A stretch of DNA of 64,000 nt from Clostridium muellerianum. GTDB taxonomy: Bacteria; Bacillota; Clostridia; Clostridiales; Clostridiaceae. The notes beneath the pieces are model-generated. The model had not been told where the DNA came from. It was given only the letters and a program-made list of their open reading frames with translations, and searched no databases. Shown here in pieces: positions 46,269 to 55,344 of the stretch. Made by a program: the position numbers and the translations under genes. Each line of letters starts with the position of its first letter. The first letter of the stretch is position 1. The stretch spans positions 30,003 through 94,002 of the forward strand of contig NZ_JABBNI010000018.1 of assembly GCF_012926525.1 (NCBI RefSeq). The letters are read 5' to 3'.

Positions 46269-46544
46269 ATATTTCACCACCATAATAACTAATCTATAAT
46301 TTTTATATTACGAGTTTTAGTAACTAATAATAATTTTAACATTAAAAATGAAAACCTCAACTTTTGTAGCAATAAAAGAATTTTTAAATTTTTATTTCCA
46401 TTGTATGCCAAATAATTTTGTAGTATACTTATTTTGGAAATAATATTGTAGTGGCTTATAATAGTGTCATTTTAAATAGTAATATTTACTTAAAGTGTAT
46501 AGGAATATTAGAGATTATAGTTATCAGACAACTTTGTTTTTAGG

Positions 46545-46569
46545 TCGCTTTGTATTAGCGATTTTTTTA
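46545..46569 (+). terminator. Terminator-like hairpin in the DMT transporter leader
   Basis: TCGCT (46545-46549) pairs with AGCGA (46557-46561) and is followed by seven T, 55 bases before the transporter start. The stem is short; it may mark an attenuated leader. Confidence 0.4.
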
Positions 46570-46623
46570 ATAGAATAAGTTACATTTTTATATTAGGTAA
46601 AAGTGAAAGGAATGACTTGTAGT

Positions 46624-47568
46624 ATGATTTGTAATAAGAAAAGTATATTGAGTATTCTTCCATATATAACTGCTTTAATGACTAATTTTATTTTTGGACT
46701 AAGTTTTTTATTTTCAAAAAAGGCCTTAGGGGTAACCGATCCTATAACTCTTCTTTCTTTCAGATTTTTAACTGCTTTTCTCGTGATGACACTACTTATA
46801 GCTTTAAGAGTAATAAAAGTAAATTATAAGCATAAACCTATAGAATGGCTTATTGGTATTAGTTTTTTTGAACCTGTAATTTATTTTATCTTTGAAACCT
46901 ATGGGTTGCAAAGAACAGCATCTTCTCTGGCTGGACTCATGATTGCTCTTATACCAGTAGTAGTAACAATTTTAGCGGCATATTTATTGAAAGAAAAGCC
47001 AACTCCAAAACAAACTGCAAATATAATATTATCTGTGGCTGGTGTAATTTTAATAGTGGTAATGGGAAGTTCTGACAGTAAGGAAAGTTCTATTTTGGGC
47101 ATAATATTACTGTTAGGAGCAGTGTTTTCAGCTTCATTTTTCAATATAATATCAAGAAAGATATCAATAAAATTTACTGCTTTTGAAATAACATATTTTA
47201 TGATGTTTATAGGAGCTATATGTTTTAATGGAATTTCTATTATTAAACTTGCTGTAAATAAAAAATTATCATTTTATTTCGCACCATTAAAAAGTGTAAC
47301 CTTTATAACTTCAATATTATATCTTGGAATTATATCATCTATAATAGCATATTTTTTAGTGAACTATACTCTTTCCAAAATGGAAGCTTCAAGATGTTCA
47401 GTGTTTGCGAACATATCAACTATCGTATCGGTTACAGCTGGGGTAGTTATACTTAATGAAAGTTTTTATTGGTATCATGTTATAGGTGCAATTATGATAT
47501 TAGTAGGGGTAGGGGGCACAAATTACTATAGAGCAAAATCTGAAGAAAGTGAAGCCACCAATATATAA
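46624..47568 (+). CDS. EamA/DMT-superfamily transporter
   Basis: A 314-residue protein with ten predicted transmembrane helices in two EamA repeats (NFIFGLSFLFSKKALGVTDPI in the first; TAFEITYFMMFIGAICFNG in the second). Such permeases export metabolites or import them; the substrate is unknown. The frame can start at GTG 46603 or ATG 46612, both too close to AAAGGA; ATG 46624 (MICNKK) is preferred with moderate confidence. The leader contains a possible attenuator. Confidence 0.85.
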   Translation: MICNKKSILSILPYITALMTNFIFGLSFLFSKKALGVTDPITLLSFRFLTAFLVMTLLIALRVIKVNYKHKPIEWLIGISFFEPVIYFIFETYGLQRTASSLAGLMIALIPVVVTILAAYLLKEKPTPKQTANIILSVAGVILIVVMGSSDSKESSILGIILLLGAVFSASFFNIISRKISIKFTAFEITYFMMFIGAICFNGISIIKLAVNKKLSFYFAPLKSVTFITSILYLGIISSIIAYFLVNYTLSKMEASRCSVFANISTIVSVTAGVVILNESFYWYHVIGAIMILVGVGGTNYYRAKSEESEATNI

Positions 47569-47801
47569 GTTATACAATTCATTATATATATCTAACTTGA
47601 AAATCTTAATTTTGTTATAAAATTAAAATTGAATTTTAGTATGCATTGAAGTAATGTAAGATTTAATTATGATGTTTGCATATCTATAGTAACTTTTGAA
47701 TTAATAAAAGTTATTTGTATTAGATTAGACAGCTAAAAGCGAATAAGTATACTAAAATTAATTTTAATACTATATTTTATTATTTAAAACAATTAATAAG
47801 T

Positions 47802-47829
47802 TTGACTTAAGCATAATATATGTTATACT
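47802..47829 (+). promoter_or_regulatory. Candidate promoter of the 99-residue protein gene
   Basis: TTGACT (47802-47807), 16-base spacer, TATACT (47824-47829), about 50 bases before the start codon. The rest of 47569-47801 is AT-rich with nothing recognised. Confidence 0.6.
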
Positions 47830-47877
47830 ATATACATATATGTGTGAATTAATTATAATATTAGGAGGTACAATTTC

Positions 47878-48177
47878 ATGATAGCGTTTAAAACTATGTG
47901 GAATGATGTATGTGGAAGTGTTTCAAACAATAAAATTAAAGATGTTGAAATTTTAGAAGAGTTTAAAACTGGATTTGTAGTTAAGGATGAAGAGGATACA
48001 CATTTTATAACTAAGGACGATTTTGTGGACTTTTGGTGTAACATGCTTTGCTTTAATGAAGTTGAAAAGGATGCTATATTAAAAGAAGAAAAACAAAAAT
48101 TAAAGTATGTTTATGAAATAGTAAAAACATTACCTTATATAAATGAAAAGGAAGGTATATTAAGGGTAAGTGAATAG
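47878..48177 (+). CDS. Conserved-looking 99-residue protein, unknown function
   Basis: A soluble acidic protein with two Trp residues (KTMWND, VDFWCNML) and alternating helical segments. I do not recognise a domain. It has its own promoter-like sequence and a good RBS (TTAGGAGG) before the ATG, and codon use like the neighbours, so it is likely a real gene. Confidence 0.7.
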   Translation: MIAFKTMWNDVCGSVSNNKIKDVEILEEFKTGFVVKDEEDTHFITKDDFVDFWCNMLCFNEVEKDAILKEEKQKLKYVYEIVKTLPYINEKEGILRVSE

Positions 48178-48290
48178 CTCATTAAGGCTTTACATGTAAT
48201 TTTTTTAGTTAAATTTTTAGCATAGTCTGTTATATTTTATTCATTGTATATAAAATAAGAATTAAGTACTTGTTTAACATCATTTTATAA

Positions 48291-48362
48291 TGAGCTTTAC
48301 CAGAGAAGGTTAAAGCCAGGGTAGCAGTAATTAATTTAGCAGAATAAGTATGGTGAAGCTCA
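48291..48362. other. Unassigned structured intergenic hairpin
   Basis: TGAGCTTTACCA (48291-48302) pairs with TGGTGAAGCTCA (48351-48362) over 12 bp with one G-T pair, enclosing 48 bases with a small GGTTAAAGCC turn. It sits in a 478-base gene-free gap ahead of the hemerythrin gene and has no T-run, so it is not a terminator. Confidence 0.4.
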
Positions 48363-48655
48363 AGAAATGATATTTAATAACTCACGCATTTTAAACAGGA
48401 AATATTTTGCATTTCTAATATGATTAAATATATTATCAATTCTAAAGCATTAAGTTATTTGATGCTATCTTATAATTTTCAATAAAAGTTACAAAGTATT
48501 CTTTATTTTTAAAATAAGATTACCTAAAGTTATTCCTATAAAAGTTTCTTATTGGTAACATCTGCTACAGAATTCAACTGAGTATTATAGTATACTTAAG
48601 GCAGTTAAAAGAGATTACTAATAAAGCTTTTTAATGAGAGTGAGGAATGATTATT

Positions 48656-49066
48656 ATGAATATCAATAATTTTGTAAGACAACATGAAGCAATACATGAA
48701 AGCATAAAGGATATAGAAAGTTTAATTGCAAGGAATAATATAGAAAATGATTCTTTTGAAATAGCTAAAAATATTAACGTATTGACAGGTATATTAAAAG
48801 TTCATTTGCAGTCAGAGGATAAGTTCCTATATCCCCAATTACTAAAAAGTAACGATATTAAACTTAAAAATACGGCAGAAGAATACATAGATGAAATGGG
48901 AGATATAAGTATTGAGTTTGAAAAGTACAAAATTAAATTTAATACTAAAAATAAAATTAATGAGGATGTGGAAAATTTTAAAAGATGCACAGCCGAAATT
49001 ATAAAAGTGCTTAAAAATAGGCTTGATAAAGAAGATAAATATTTATATCCACTTATAAAACAGTAA
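48656..49066 (+). CDS. Hemerythrin HHE-domain protein
   Basis: A 136-residue four-helix protein. Likely di-iron ligands are seen in VRQHEAIHESI, LKVHLQSEDKFLYP and LDKEDKYLYPLI, the pattern of the hemerythrin HHE-cation-binding domain; the last helix has Glu/Asp where other members have His. It may sense or scavenge O2, NO or peroxide, useful to an anaerobe; this is inference. GAGGA places the start at ATG 48656; ATG 48647 touches it. Confidence 0.82.
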   Translation: MNINNFVRQHEAIHESIKDIESLIARNNIENDSFEIAKNINVLTGILKVHLQSEDKFLYPQLLKSNDIKLKNTAEEYIDEMGDISIEFEKYKIKFNTKNKINEDVENFKRCTAEIIKVLKNRLDKEDKYLYPLIKQ

Positions 49067-49285
49067 TAAAAAGAATTCAATTAATTTAAATGAATATATT
49101 ATTATGAACACTAAGTATATAGTCTAATATGATTATCTGTTTAGTGTTTATTTGTATTATTTAGTAGAAACTAAATATGTTAAAAAGAGAATAAATTTAA
49201 AAACATTTTTTTAAAACTTGAATATTCAACCGTTTAATGTAATAATATCTATACAAATGATACTATAAATGGTAGAGGTAATAAT

Positions 49286-49828
49286 ATGATATTTTTGGGA
49301 CATGTAGGAATAACAACTGCGGCTTTTAAATTATATGAGAATGTTGCTTTCAAAGTAAAGGTTAATAACAATGAAAAATATATAGATTATAGGTTAATTG
49401 CTATCGGAGCTGTACTTCCAGATATTATAGACAAGCCAATAGGGGCTTACTTTTTTAGAAGTACATTTCATAATAGTAGAATATTTGCTCATTCATTAAT
49501 ATTTTCTGTATTATTAATAATTATAGGAATATATTATTATAAAAGAAGCAGAAATAATAGTTTTACATTACTAGGAGTGAGCAGTTTAATACATCAAATA
49601 TTTGACAGTATGTGGCTGTATCCAGGTATATGGTTTTGGCCAGCTTATGGACTAAAGTTCCCTACCAGGCCGGAGGGAAATTGGATAGCCAGTAATATTG
49701 TAAATTTGCTAACAAATCCTTTTGTGTACGGACCTGAAATATTAGGAGCATTTATTATTGGTTACTATGTTATTAAATTAGTTATTAATAAAAGGGTAAA
49801 AGAATTTTTGAAAACTGGCAGGTTATAA
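49286..49828 (+). CDS. YdjM-type membrane-bound metal-dependent hydrolase
   Basis: A 180-residue membrane protein. GHVGITTAAF at residues 5-14, AVLPDIIDKPIG and RIFAHSLIFSVLL are the His/Asp metal-ligand motifs of the YdjM/LexA-controlled hydrolase family (DUF457), set among four transmembrane segments. Physiological substrate is unknown; phospholipase-like activity is speculated for the family. GTAGAGGTAAT lies before the ATG. The unknown gene at 49929 follows. Confidence 0.82.
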   Translation: MIFLGHVGITTAAFKLYENVAFKVKVNNNEKYIDYRLIAIGAVLPDIIDKPIGAYFFRSTFHNSRIFAHSLIFSVLLIIIGIYYYKRSRNNSFTLLGVSSLIHQIFDSMWLYPGIWFWPAYGLKFPTRPEGNWIASNIVNLLTNPFVYGPEILGAFIIGYYVIKLVINKRVKEFLKTGRL

Positions 49829-49928
49829 TTTATTAATGCTAATTGCAACAAAATATATGAAATATGAGTTATATTATACTTTTATACTAATTAGTGATAA
49901 CATTATAAGTGAAACGAGGTGTAAAAGA

Positions 49929-50267
49929 ATGATATTTTATCATTTTTCAAATGGAAAGTATAGCAAACTTATTCCACAATTAGGAGAAAGAAAGAGCATA
50001 GGGAAGAAAGTAACGTTTTTAACTACTAATCCTAATATGTTTTTTGAAAATGACAATGGAGGTAATTTTTTCGAGTATAGATATATTATAAATCTTGATA
50101 AGAATGATCCCCATTTACATGCTGATGATAAATTTAATAATATGATGGAGAAGTTTAATAGAAATTTTGGCTCAAAACGTGGAGTATTTAAGTGGTTTTT
50201 CTATGATAATCCACTTGATTATATTTGTATATCAAAATGGAATGAGAAACTATGTAAATTTAGTTAA
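49929..50267 (+). CDS. 112-residue protein, unknown function
   Basis: A soluble protein starting MIFYHFSNGKYSKLIPQLGE, with EYRYIINLDKNDPHLHADDK in the middle and an aromatic C-terminus (WFFYDNPLDYICISKW). The longer frame from 49836 lacks an RBS; ACGAGGTG supports the ATG at 49929. The FYHFS...LIPQLG opening superficially resembles small ADP-ribosyltransferase-fold proteins, but no catalytic set can be assigned. It follows the YdjM-like gene by 100 bases and precedes a terminator. Confidence 0.6.
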   Translation: MIFYHFSNGKYSKLIPQLGERKSIGKKVTFLTTNPNMFFENDNGGNFFEYRYIINLDKNDPHLHADDKFNNMMEKFNRNFGSKRGVFKWFFYDNPLDYICISKWNEKLCKFS

Positions 50268-50288
50268 CAATAAAATAATTACATGTTA

Positions 50289-50316
50289 AAAAGGCTTATT
50301 AAATTAAGTCTTTTTT
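50289..50316 (+). terminator. Terminator after the 112-residue protein gene
   Basis: AAAAGGCTTA pairs with TAAGTCTTTT (one G-T), followed by T. The remaining 265 bases to the FtsA-like gene are AT-rich with nothing recognised. Confidence 0.8.
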
Positions 50317-50582
50317 ATTTAAAACTAAATACATAAATGTAAAGGCTAAATTAATATTATTCTTGTAAGCGTATTATCTCATGTCTTTAAGATAACTTAT
50401 TACATATACTCTCTATACAATATGATACTATTCTGTAACCAATAGATAAAGTTATACAATATAAATCCAACTAAATAGATTAGTTTACAAATATTTTATA
50501 ATTAATTATAATGTTTGTAAGGCCAAATACCATATTCTTAGAATTTGAGCTTTAAAATTATTAGAGTAAAGAGGTAAATATT

Positions 50583-52805
50583 ATGAATGATACTAAAGTT
50601 AATCCACAAGATGTAATATTTGCATTAGATATAGGTACACGTTCTGTAATAGGTACAGCGGGTACAGTTAGGGATAAAAAATTTCATGTAGTGGCTGAAT
50701 ACTGTATGGAACATGAAGAAAGAGCTATGATAGATGGTCAGATTCATGATATTGGACTGGTAGCTAATGCAGTAAATAATGTAAAAAAACAGTTAGAAGA
50801 AAAACTTAACATGAAAATGGAAAAAGTATCTATTGCAGCAGCAGGAAGATTTTTAAGAACTGTGGTAGCTAAGGCACAGCTTAAAATTGATTATGATAAG
50901 GAAATAGATAAAGATACTGTAAGAAGCTTAGAGCTTACAGCAGTAAAGAGTGCAGAAGAAAAAATAAATGAGCAAAGAGAAGGAAAGCTTTACTGTGTTG
51001 GATATAGTGTAAAAAATTATTACTTAAATGGATACATAATAAATAATTTGCTTTCACATAAAGGAGAAAACATAGAAGCGGAAGTTATAGCAACTTTTCT
51101 TCCAAGGTCTGTAGTAGATAGTCTTTATTCTGTTATGGAAAAGGTAGGACTTGAAGTTGCTAGTATGACTTTGGAACCTATAGCTGCTATGGAAGCGGCT
51201 ATACCACAAAATTTAAGGCTTTTAAATTTGGCTTTAATAGATGTGGGTGCTGGTACTTCAGATATAGCTATAAGCAGTAAGGATACTATAAGTGCTTATG
51301 GCATGGTTCCTTTAGCTGGTGATGAGGTAACAGAAACTATTGCACAAAATTACCTTGTAGATTTTAATACTGCAGAATACATAAAAAGGCACTGTACTAA
51401 TGAAGAAAAGTTAGTATATAAAGATGTTTTAGGATTAGAAAATGAAATAAATTGTGAAGATGTAATTAAATTTATTAGTCCAACAGTAAAGAAGATAGCA
51501 GATGAAATAGGAAGTAAAATTATAGAATTGAATGGAGATAAATCGCCTAATGCTATTTTCATAGTAGGAGGAGGAGCATATACTCCTAATCTAAAGGAAT
51601 TTTTAGCAGATAAACTTAATATATTGCCTCAAAGAATAGCAGTCAAAGGTAGAGAGGCTGTAACTGAATGTGTATGTCAGGACAATTCTTTAGGAAGTAC
51701 TGGTGTAACAGTTTTAGGAATAGCTTTAATTTCTATAAAAAGACTTGGACATGATTTTATAGATGTAATTTTAAATGATAAAGTAATAAGTTTATTTAAT
51801 TCACATAAACATACGGTAATGGATGTAATGATGCAGGGTGGTATTAATCCTAAAGTGTTAATTGGTAGAAATGGTAAAAATATAAGATTCACTTTGAATG
51901 GAATTAAAAGGGTAGCTTTTGGAACACTTGCTTCATCAGCAGAAATTGTAATTAATGGAGTTAAGTCCAGTATAGATGAGGAAGTTAAAGAAGGAGATAA
52001 CATAGAAATAAAATATGCAAGGGAAGGCAGTGATGCAGCACCTTGTGCTTTAGATTATGTTAAAAAGCTTTACTCTATAAGTTTTTTTATTAATGATATA
52101 ATAGAAAATTTAGAACCAATAGCTATAATAAATGGAAAAAAAGCGGATATTAATGAAAAGATAAAAGAAGATGATGAAGTTGAAATAGTATTCCCAGAAA
52201 ATTTAGGTCAATATAAAAAGTATTTAGTTGAAAACAGTGAAGAATACAAATATTATTTAAATGGTACGGAAATTTCAGATGCCTATGAAATAAAAGAAGG
52301 AGATAGAATCTATAGTATAAAATATGATGAAGTAGAGAAACAGAAAATTGTAGAAGAAACAGAAAAGCAAAAAGATATAGAAGATATGGAAAAAACAAAA
52401 GCTGAGGAAGAAGTAGATAAACCCAAAGATGTAGAACAGACTGCTGATGAAAATGAAATTAATACTGTAGAAGAAAATACAGAAACTGAAGTTAACAAAG
52501 AAGAAATAATTTCAGAGAATAAAAAAACAGAAGAGAAATCTGATATTTCACAAGAAAATAATGAAATAAAATCTGAGGATTTGCATAAAGAAGAGAAAAC
52601 AGAAGATAAACTTGAAGTGGTAGTTAATGGTAAAAATATATATTTAAAAGGTAAAAAAGAATATGTTTTTATAGATATATTTAATTATATAGATTTTGAT
52701 TTAACTATTCCTAAGGGAAAAATATATTTGCGTTTAAATCAAAAAGATGCAGGTTATTATGATAATCTTTCAGGTGGTGACATAATTGAAGTTGGCTGGG
52801 AATAA
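50583..52805 (+). CDS. FtsA/PilM-like ATPase-fold protein with long C-terminal beta-grasp-like repeats
   Basis: A 740-residue protein. Residues 1-395 have the actin/Hsp70 fold of FtsA: FALDIGTRSVIG (phosphate 1), ALIDVGAGTSDIAI (phosphate 2) and FIVGGGAYTP (adenosine). Classical FtsA ends near 420 residues. Here the rest carries three or four segments of the pattern (I)KEGDxIEIxY (EVKEGDNIEIKYA, KIKEDDEVEIVFPE, EIKEGDRIYSIKYDE, and a last one, LSGGDIIEVGWE), suggesting tandem beta-grasp (ThiS/ubiquitin-like) modules, and a Glu/Lys-rich low-complexity stretch (about 585-680). Probably a morphology or envelope scaffold rather than divisome FtsA, as no ftsZ is adjacent. GAGGTAA precedes the ATG. 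Confidence 0.8.
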   Translation: MNDTKVNPQDVIFALDIGTRSVIGTAGTVRDKKFHVVAEYCMEHEERAMIDGQIHDIGLVANAVNNVKKQLEEKLNMKMEKVSIAAAGRFLRTVVAKAQLKIDYDKEIDKDTVRSLELTAVKSAEEKINEQREGKLYCVGYSVKNYYLNGYIINNLLSHKGENIEAEVIATFLPRSVVDSLYSVMEKVGLEVASMTLEPIAAMEAAIPQNLRLLNLALIDVGAGTSDIAISSKDTISAYGMVPLAGDEVTETIAQNYLVDFNTAEYIKRHCTNEEKLVYKDVLGLENEINCEDVIKFISPTVKKIADEIGSKIIELNGDKSPNAIFIVGGGAYTPNLKEFLADKLNILPQRIAVKGREAVTECVCQDNSLGSTGVTVLGIALISIKRLGHDFIDVILNDKVISLFNSHKHTVMDVMMQGGINPKVLIGRNGKNIRFTLNGIKRVAFGTLASSAEIVINGVKSSIDEEVKEGDNIEIKYAREGSDAAPCALDYVKKLYSISFFINDIIENLEPIAIINGKKADINEKIKEDDEVEIVFPENLGQYKKYLVENSEEYKYYLNGTEISDAYEIKEGDRIYSIKYDEVEKQKIVEETEKQKDIEDMEKTKAEEEVDKPKDVEQTADENEINTVEENTETEVNKEEIISENKKTEEKSDISQENNEIKSEDLHKEEKTEDKLEVVVNGKNIYLKGKKEYVFIDIFNYIDFDLTIPKGKIYLRLNQKDAGYYDNLSGGDIIEVGWE

Positions 52806-52828
52806 TAGTATAGATTGGAGAGTTAAAT

Positions 52829-54001
52829 ATGGAACTAGATTTCTTAAAATTATCACAGAATATAAAAGATGAAATTGTTAGCATAAGAAGAGATTTGCAT
52901 AGGAATCCAGAATTAGGATATGAAGAACATAGAACTTCTCAAAAAATAAAAGAATTTTTACAAAAAGAAGGTATAGAATATACTGAAACAGCTAAAACAG
53001 GAATTTGTGGAATAATAAAAGGAAATGGAAATAAGACCATAGGACTTAGAGCTGATATGGATGCCCTTCCATTAGAGGATAGAAAAAACTGTGATTATTG
53101 TTCAAAAATAAAGGGAAAAATGCATGCATGTGGACATGATGCACATACTTCTATACTTTTAGGTACAGCTAAAATTTTAAACAGCATAAAAGGCAGTTTG
53201 AATGGAAATGTAAAGTTGTTCTTTGAGCCAGCAGAAGAAACTACAGGTGGAGCTAAGGTTATGATAAAAGAAGGAGTTCTAGAAGATCCTGAAGTTAGTA
53301 ATGTGATAGGATTGCATGTTGAAGAAAATATACCAGTAGGAGAAATAGGTATTAAAAGAGGAGTTGTAAATGCAGCTTCTAATCCTTTTACCATAAAAAT
53401 TAAAGGTAAGGGAGCTCATGGAGCTCGTCCACAAACAGGCATAGATCCAATAGTTATAGCTAGTTCTGTAGTAATGTCTCTTCAAAGTATTGTAAGCAGG
53501 GAAATATCGCCAACAGATGCAGCAGTTATAACTATAGGTACTATTCACGGCGGTACAGCTCAAAATATAATACCTGAAGAAGTTACAATATCAGGTATTA
53601 TGAGAACTATGACTACAGAAAATAGGGCTTATTTAAAACAAAGATTAGTTGAAGTAGTGGAAGGCATTGTTCATTCTATGCGAGGAGAATGTGAAATAGA
53701 TATAGAAGAAAGTTATCCTTGTTTATATAATGACGATGCCATGTTAGATAAGGTGTTTAATGCTGCTTATAGCCTGATAGGAAAAGAAAATGTAAAAATA
53801 CTAGAGAATCCAAGTATGGGAGTAGAAAGTTTTGCTTATTTTTCTATGGAAAGACCTTCGGCTTTTTATTATCTTGGATGTAGAAATGAAGCTAAAGGAA
53901 TAGTAAATCCAGCTCATGGAAGTTTATTTGATATTGACGAAGATTGTATTCCAATTGGAATAGCACTACAGTGTAAAATTGCATATGAACTTTTAAAATA
54001 A
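52829..54001 (+). CDS. M20-family amidohydrolase (N-acyl-amino-acid / IAA-conjugate hydrolase type)
   Basis: A 390-residue di-metal peptidase-fold enzyme that splits the amide of N-acylated amino acids or similar compounds. LRADMDALPLED and CGHDAHTSILLGTAKIL carry metal ligands; PAEETTGGAKVMIKEG and the dimerisation-domain segment KGKGAHGARPQTGIDPIV are typical, and GVESFAYFS near 330 supplies a late ligand region. GGAGAG precedes the ATG, 24 bases after the FtsA-like gene, so the two may be co-transcribed. Confidence 0.9.
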   Translation: MELDFLKLSQNIKDEIVSIRRDLHRNPELGYEEHRTSQKIKEFLQKEGIEYTETAKTGICGIIKGNGNKTIGLRADMDALPLEDRKNCDYCSKIKGKMHACGHDAHTSILLGTAKILNSIKGSLNGNVKLFFEPAEETTGGAKVMIKEGVLEDPEVSNVIGLHVEENIPVGEIGIKRGVVNAASNPFTIKIKGKGAHGARPQTGIDPIVIASSVVMSLQSIVSREISPTDAAVITIGTIHGGTAQNIIPEEVTISGIMRTMTTENRAYLKQRLVEVVEGIVHSMRGECEIDIEESYPCLYNDDAMLDKVFNAAYSLIGKENVKILENPSMGVESFAYFSMERPSAFYYLGCRNEAKGIVNPAHGSLFDIDEDCIPIGIALQCKIAYELLK

Positions 54002-54044
54002 TAAAAAAAGAAGCAAAATATGTTTTTATTAGATTGTTTAAAAA

Positions 54045-54076
54045 CCCAGCATTTTTAAAGTTGCTGGGCAATTTTT
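54045..54076 (+). terminator. Terminator after the M20 amidohydrolase gene
   Basis: CCCAGCA (54045-54051) pairs with TGCTGGG (54062-54068), then a T-rich tail. Similar stem to 23218. Confidence 0.85.
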
Positions 54077-54191
54077 TGTTTTATTCAGTATAAGTTATCA
54101 GGCGTTAAAGATAATTTTTTTACATAAAAAGGTAAAATTATAGAGATTTCATTTTTATATTATCACAAATTTAAATATTTATATATTGATT

Positions 54192-54220
54192 TTGACAATA
54201 ATAGTGTTATATAATTAGAT
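54192..54220 (+). promoter_or_regulatory. Candidate promoter of the RluA-type gene
   Basis: TTGACA (54192-54197), 17-base spacer, TTAGAT (54215-54220). The -10 is weak; a TATAAT overlaps the spacer at 12 bases. Confidence 0.4.
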
Positions 54221-54305
54221 GTTGTTTAATTAGATAAATTGTAAATAATAGCATAATACAGAAATTTGATGCAGAAAGATATATAATACTATTAGGAGTG
54301 ATGAT

Positions 54306-55265
54306 ATGAAAATTGAAATAGGACCAAATGAAGCAGGACAGAGATTAGATAAGTTTTTAAGAAAATGGCTTAAGGATATGCCTTTAAGTGCTATATACAA
54401 GAGTATACGAAAAGGTGATGTGAAGGTAAACGGCAAAAAAGCTAAAGAGAAATATGCACTATTGGATGGAGATTTAATAGAAACAAGAGATATAACTTCA
54501 AATCAAACAAAAAAGAAGTTTACTAGAATAGAAAATAGTTTTTTAAAAATAGCCTATGAAGATGAAAACATGGTAGTAGTTGAAAAGTGGCCTGGGGTTT
54601 TAGTACATTCAGATGGAAAAAAGAAAGAATCTACTTTAACAGATTATGTACTTTCATATCTATATGATAAAGGCGATTATACTCCAGAAAATGAAGTTAC
54701 ATTTACACCAGCTCCTTGTAATAGGTTGGATAGAAACACTTCTGGTATAGTTATATTTGGAAAAAATTATGAAGCTTTAAAATTATTAAATGAAATGATA
54801 AGAGAAAAGAAAATACATAAGTATTATCAAGCTTTAATAAAAGGAAGAATTAAGGATGGCTTGTATAAGGCTTATATTCATAAAAATGAAAGTGAAAATA
54901 TATCTCAGGTTTATGATGAACATAGAAAAGATACAAAAGAAATTAGTATGAATGTAAAAAACATTCAAAGTTGTGGAACTTTTTCTTTAGTTGAACTTGA
55001 ATTGTTAACAGGAAGAAGTCATCAACTAAGAGCTCATTTAAACCACCTTGGTAATCCGATATTAGGAGATACAAAATATGGTACAGCTAAGTTAAATAGC
55101 TTTTTCTTCAATAAATATGGTTTAAATTATCAATTTTTGTACGCATACAAACTTATTTTTAGGGATTGTACTGAAAAGTTTATTTACATGCAAAATAAAA
55201 CTGTAGCAGCAGGATTGCCACCTATATTTAAAAAGATTAAAAATGATATTTTTGATAAGTTTTAA
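54306..55265 (+). CDS. RluA-family 23S rRNA pseudouridine synthase
   Basis: A 319-residue enzyme with an N-terminal S4 RNA-binding domain (QRLDKFLRKWLKDMPLSAI) and a pseudouridine synthase domain whose catalytic Asp is in NRLDRNTSGIVIF (about residue 143); GRSHQLRAHLNHLGNPI is the third conserved block. It isomerises one or more uridines in rRNA or tRNA; the site cannot be read from sequence. TTAGGAGTGATG provides the RBS. Confidence 0.93.
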   Translation: MKIEIGPNEAGQRLDKFLRKWLKDMPLSAIYKSIRKGDVKVNGKKAKEKYALLDGDLIETRDITSNQTKKKFTRIENSFLKIAYEDENMVVVEKWPGVLVHSDGKKKESTLTDYVLSYLYDKGDYTPENEVTFTPAPCNRLDRNTSGIVIFGKNYEALKLLNEMIREKKIHKYYQALIKGRIKDGLYKAYIHKNESENISQVYDEHRKDTKEISMNVKNIQSCGTFSLVELELLTGRSHQLRAHLNHLGNPILGDTKYGTAKLNSFFFNKYGLNYQFLYAYKLIFRDCTEKFIYMQNKTVAAGLPPIFKKIKNDIFDKF

Positions 55266-55344
55266 CCATTAATCCAAATTTATATTTAAATATATTATAG
55301 ATGGTTTATAATTAATATGGGGGATATAGATAAGGAGTTTTATT

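Noticed and set aside
48291..48362. tRNA-like 72-base segment with a seven-base AAGCTCA end
   Set aside because: No T-loop GTTCGAATC-like sequence, no D-arm and no anticodon stem could be formed; only the outer stem pairs.
51350..52498. Several minus-strand open frames inside the FtsA-like gene
   Set aside because: Shadows of Glu/Lys-rich coding sequence, without RBS or conserved-looking protein sequence.
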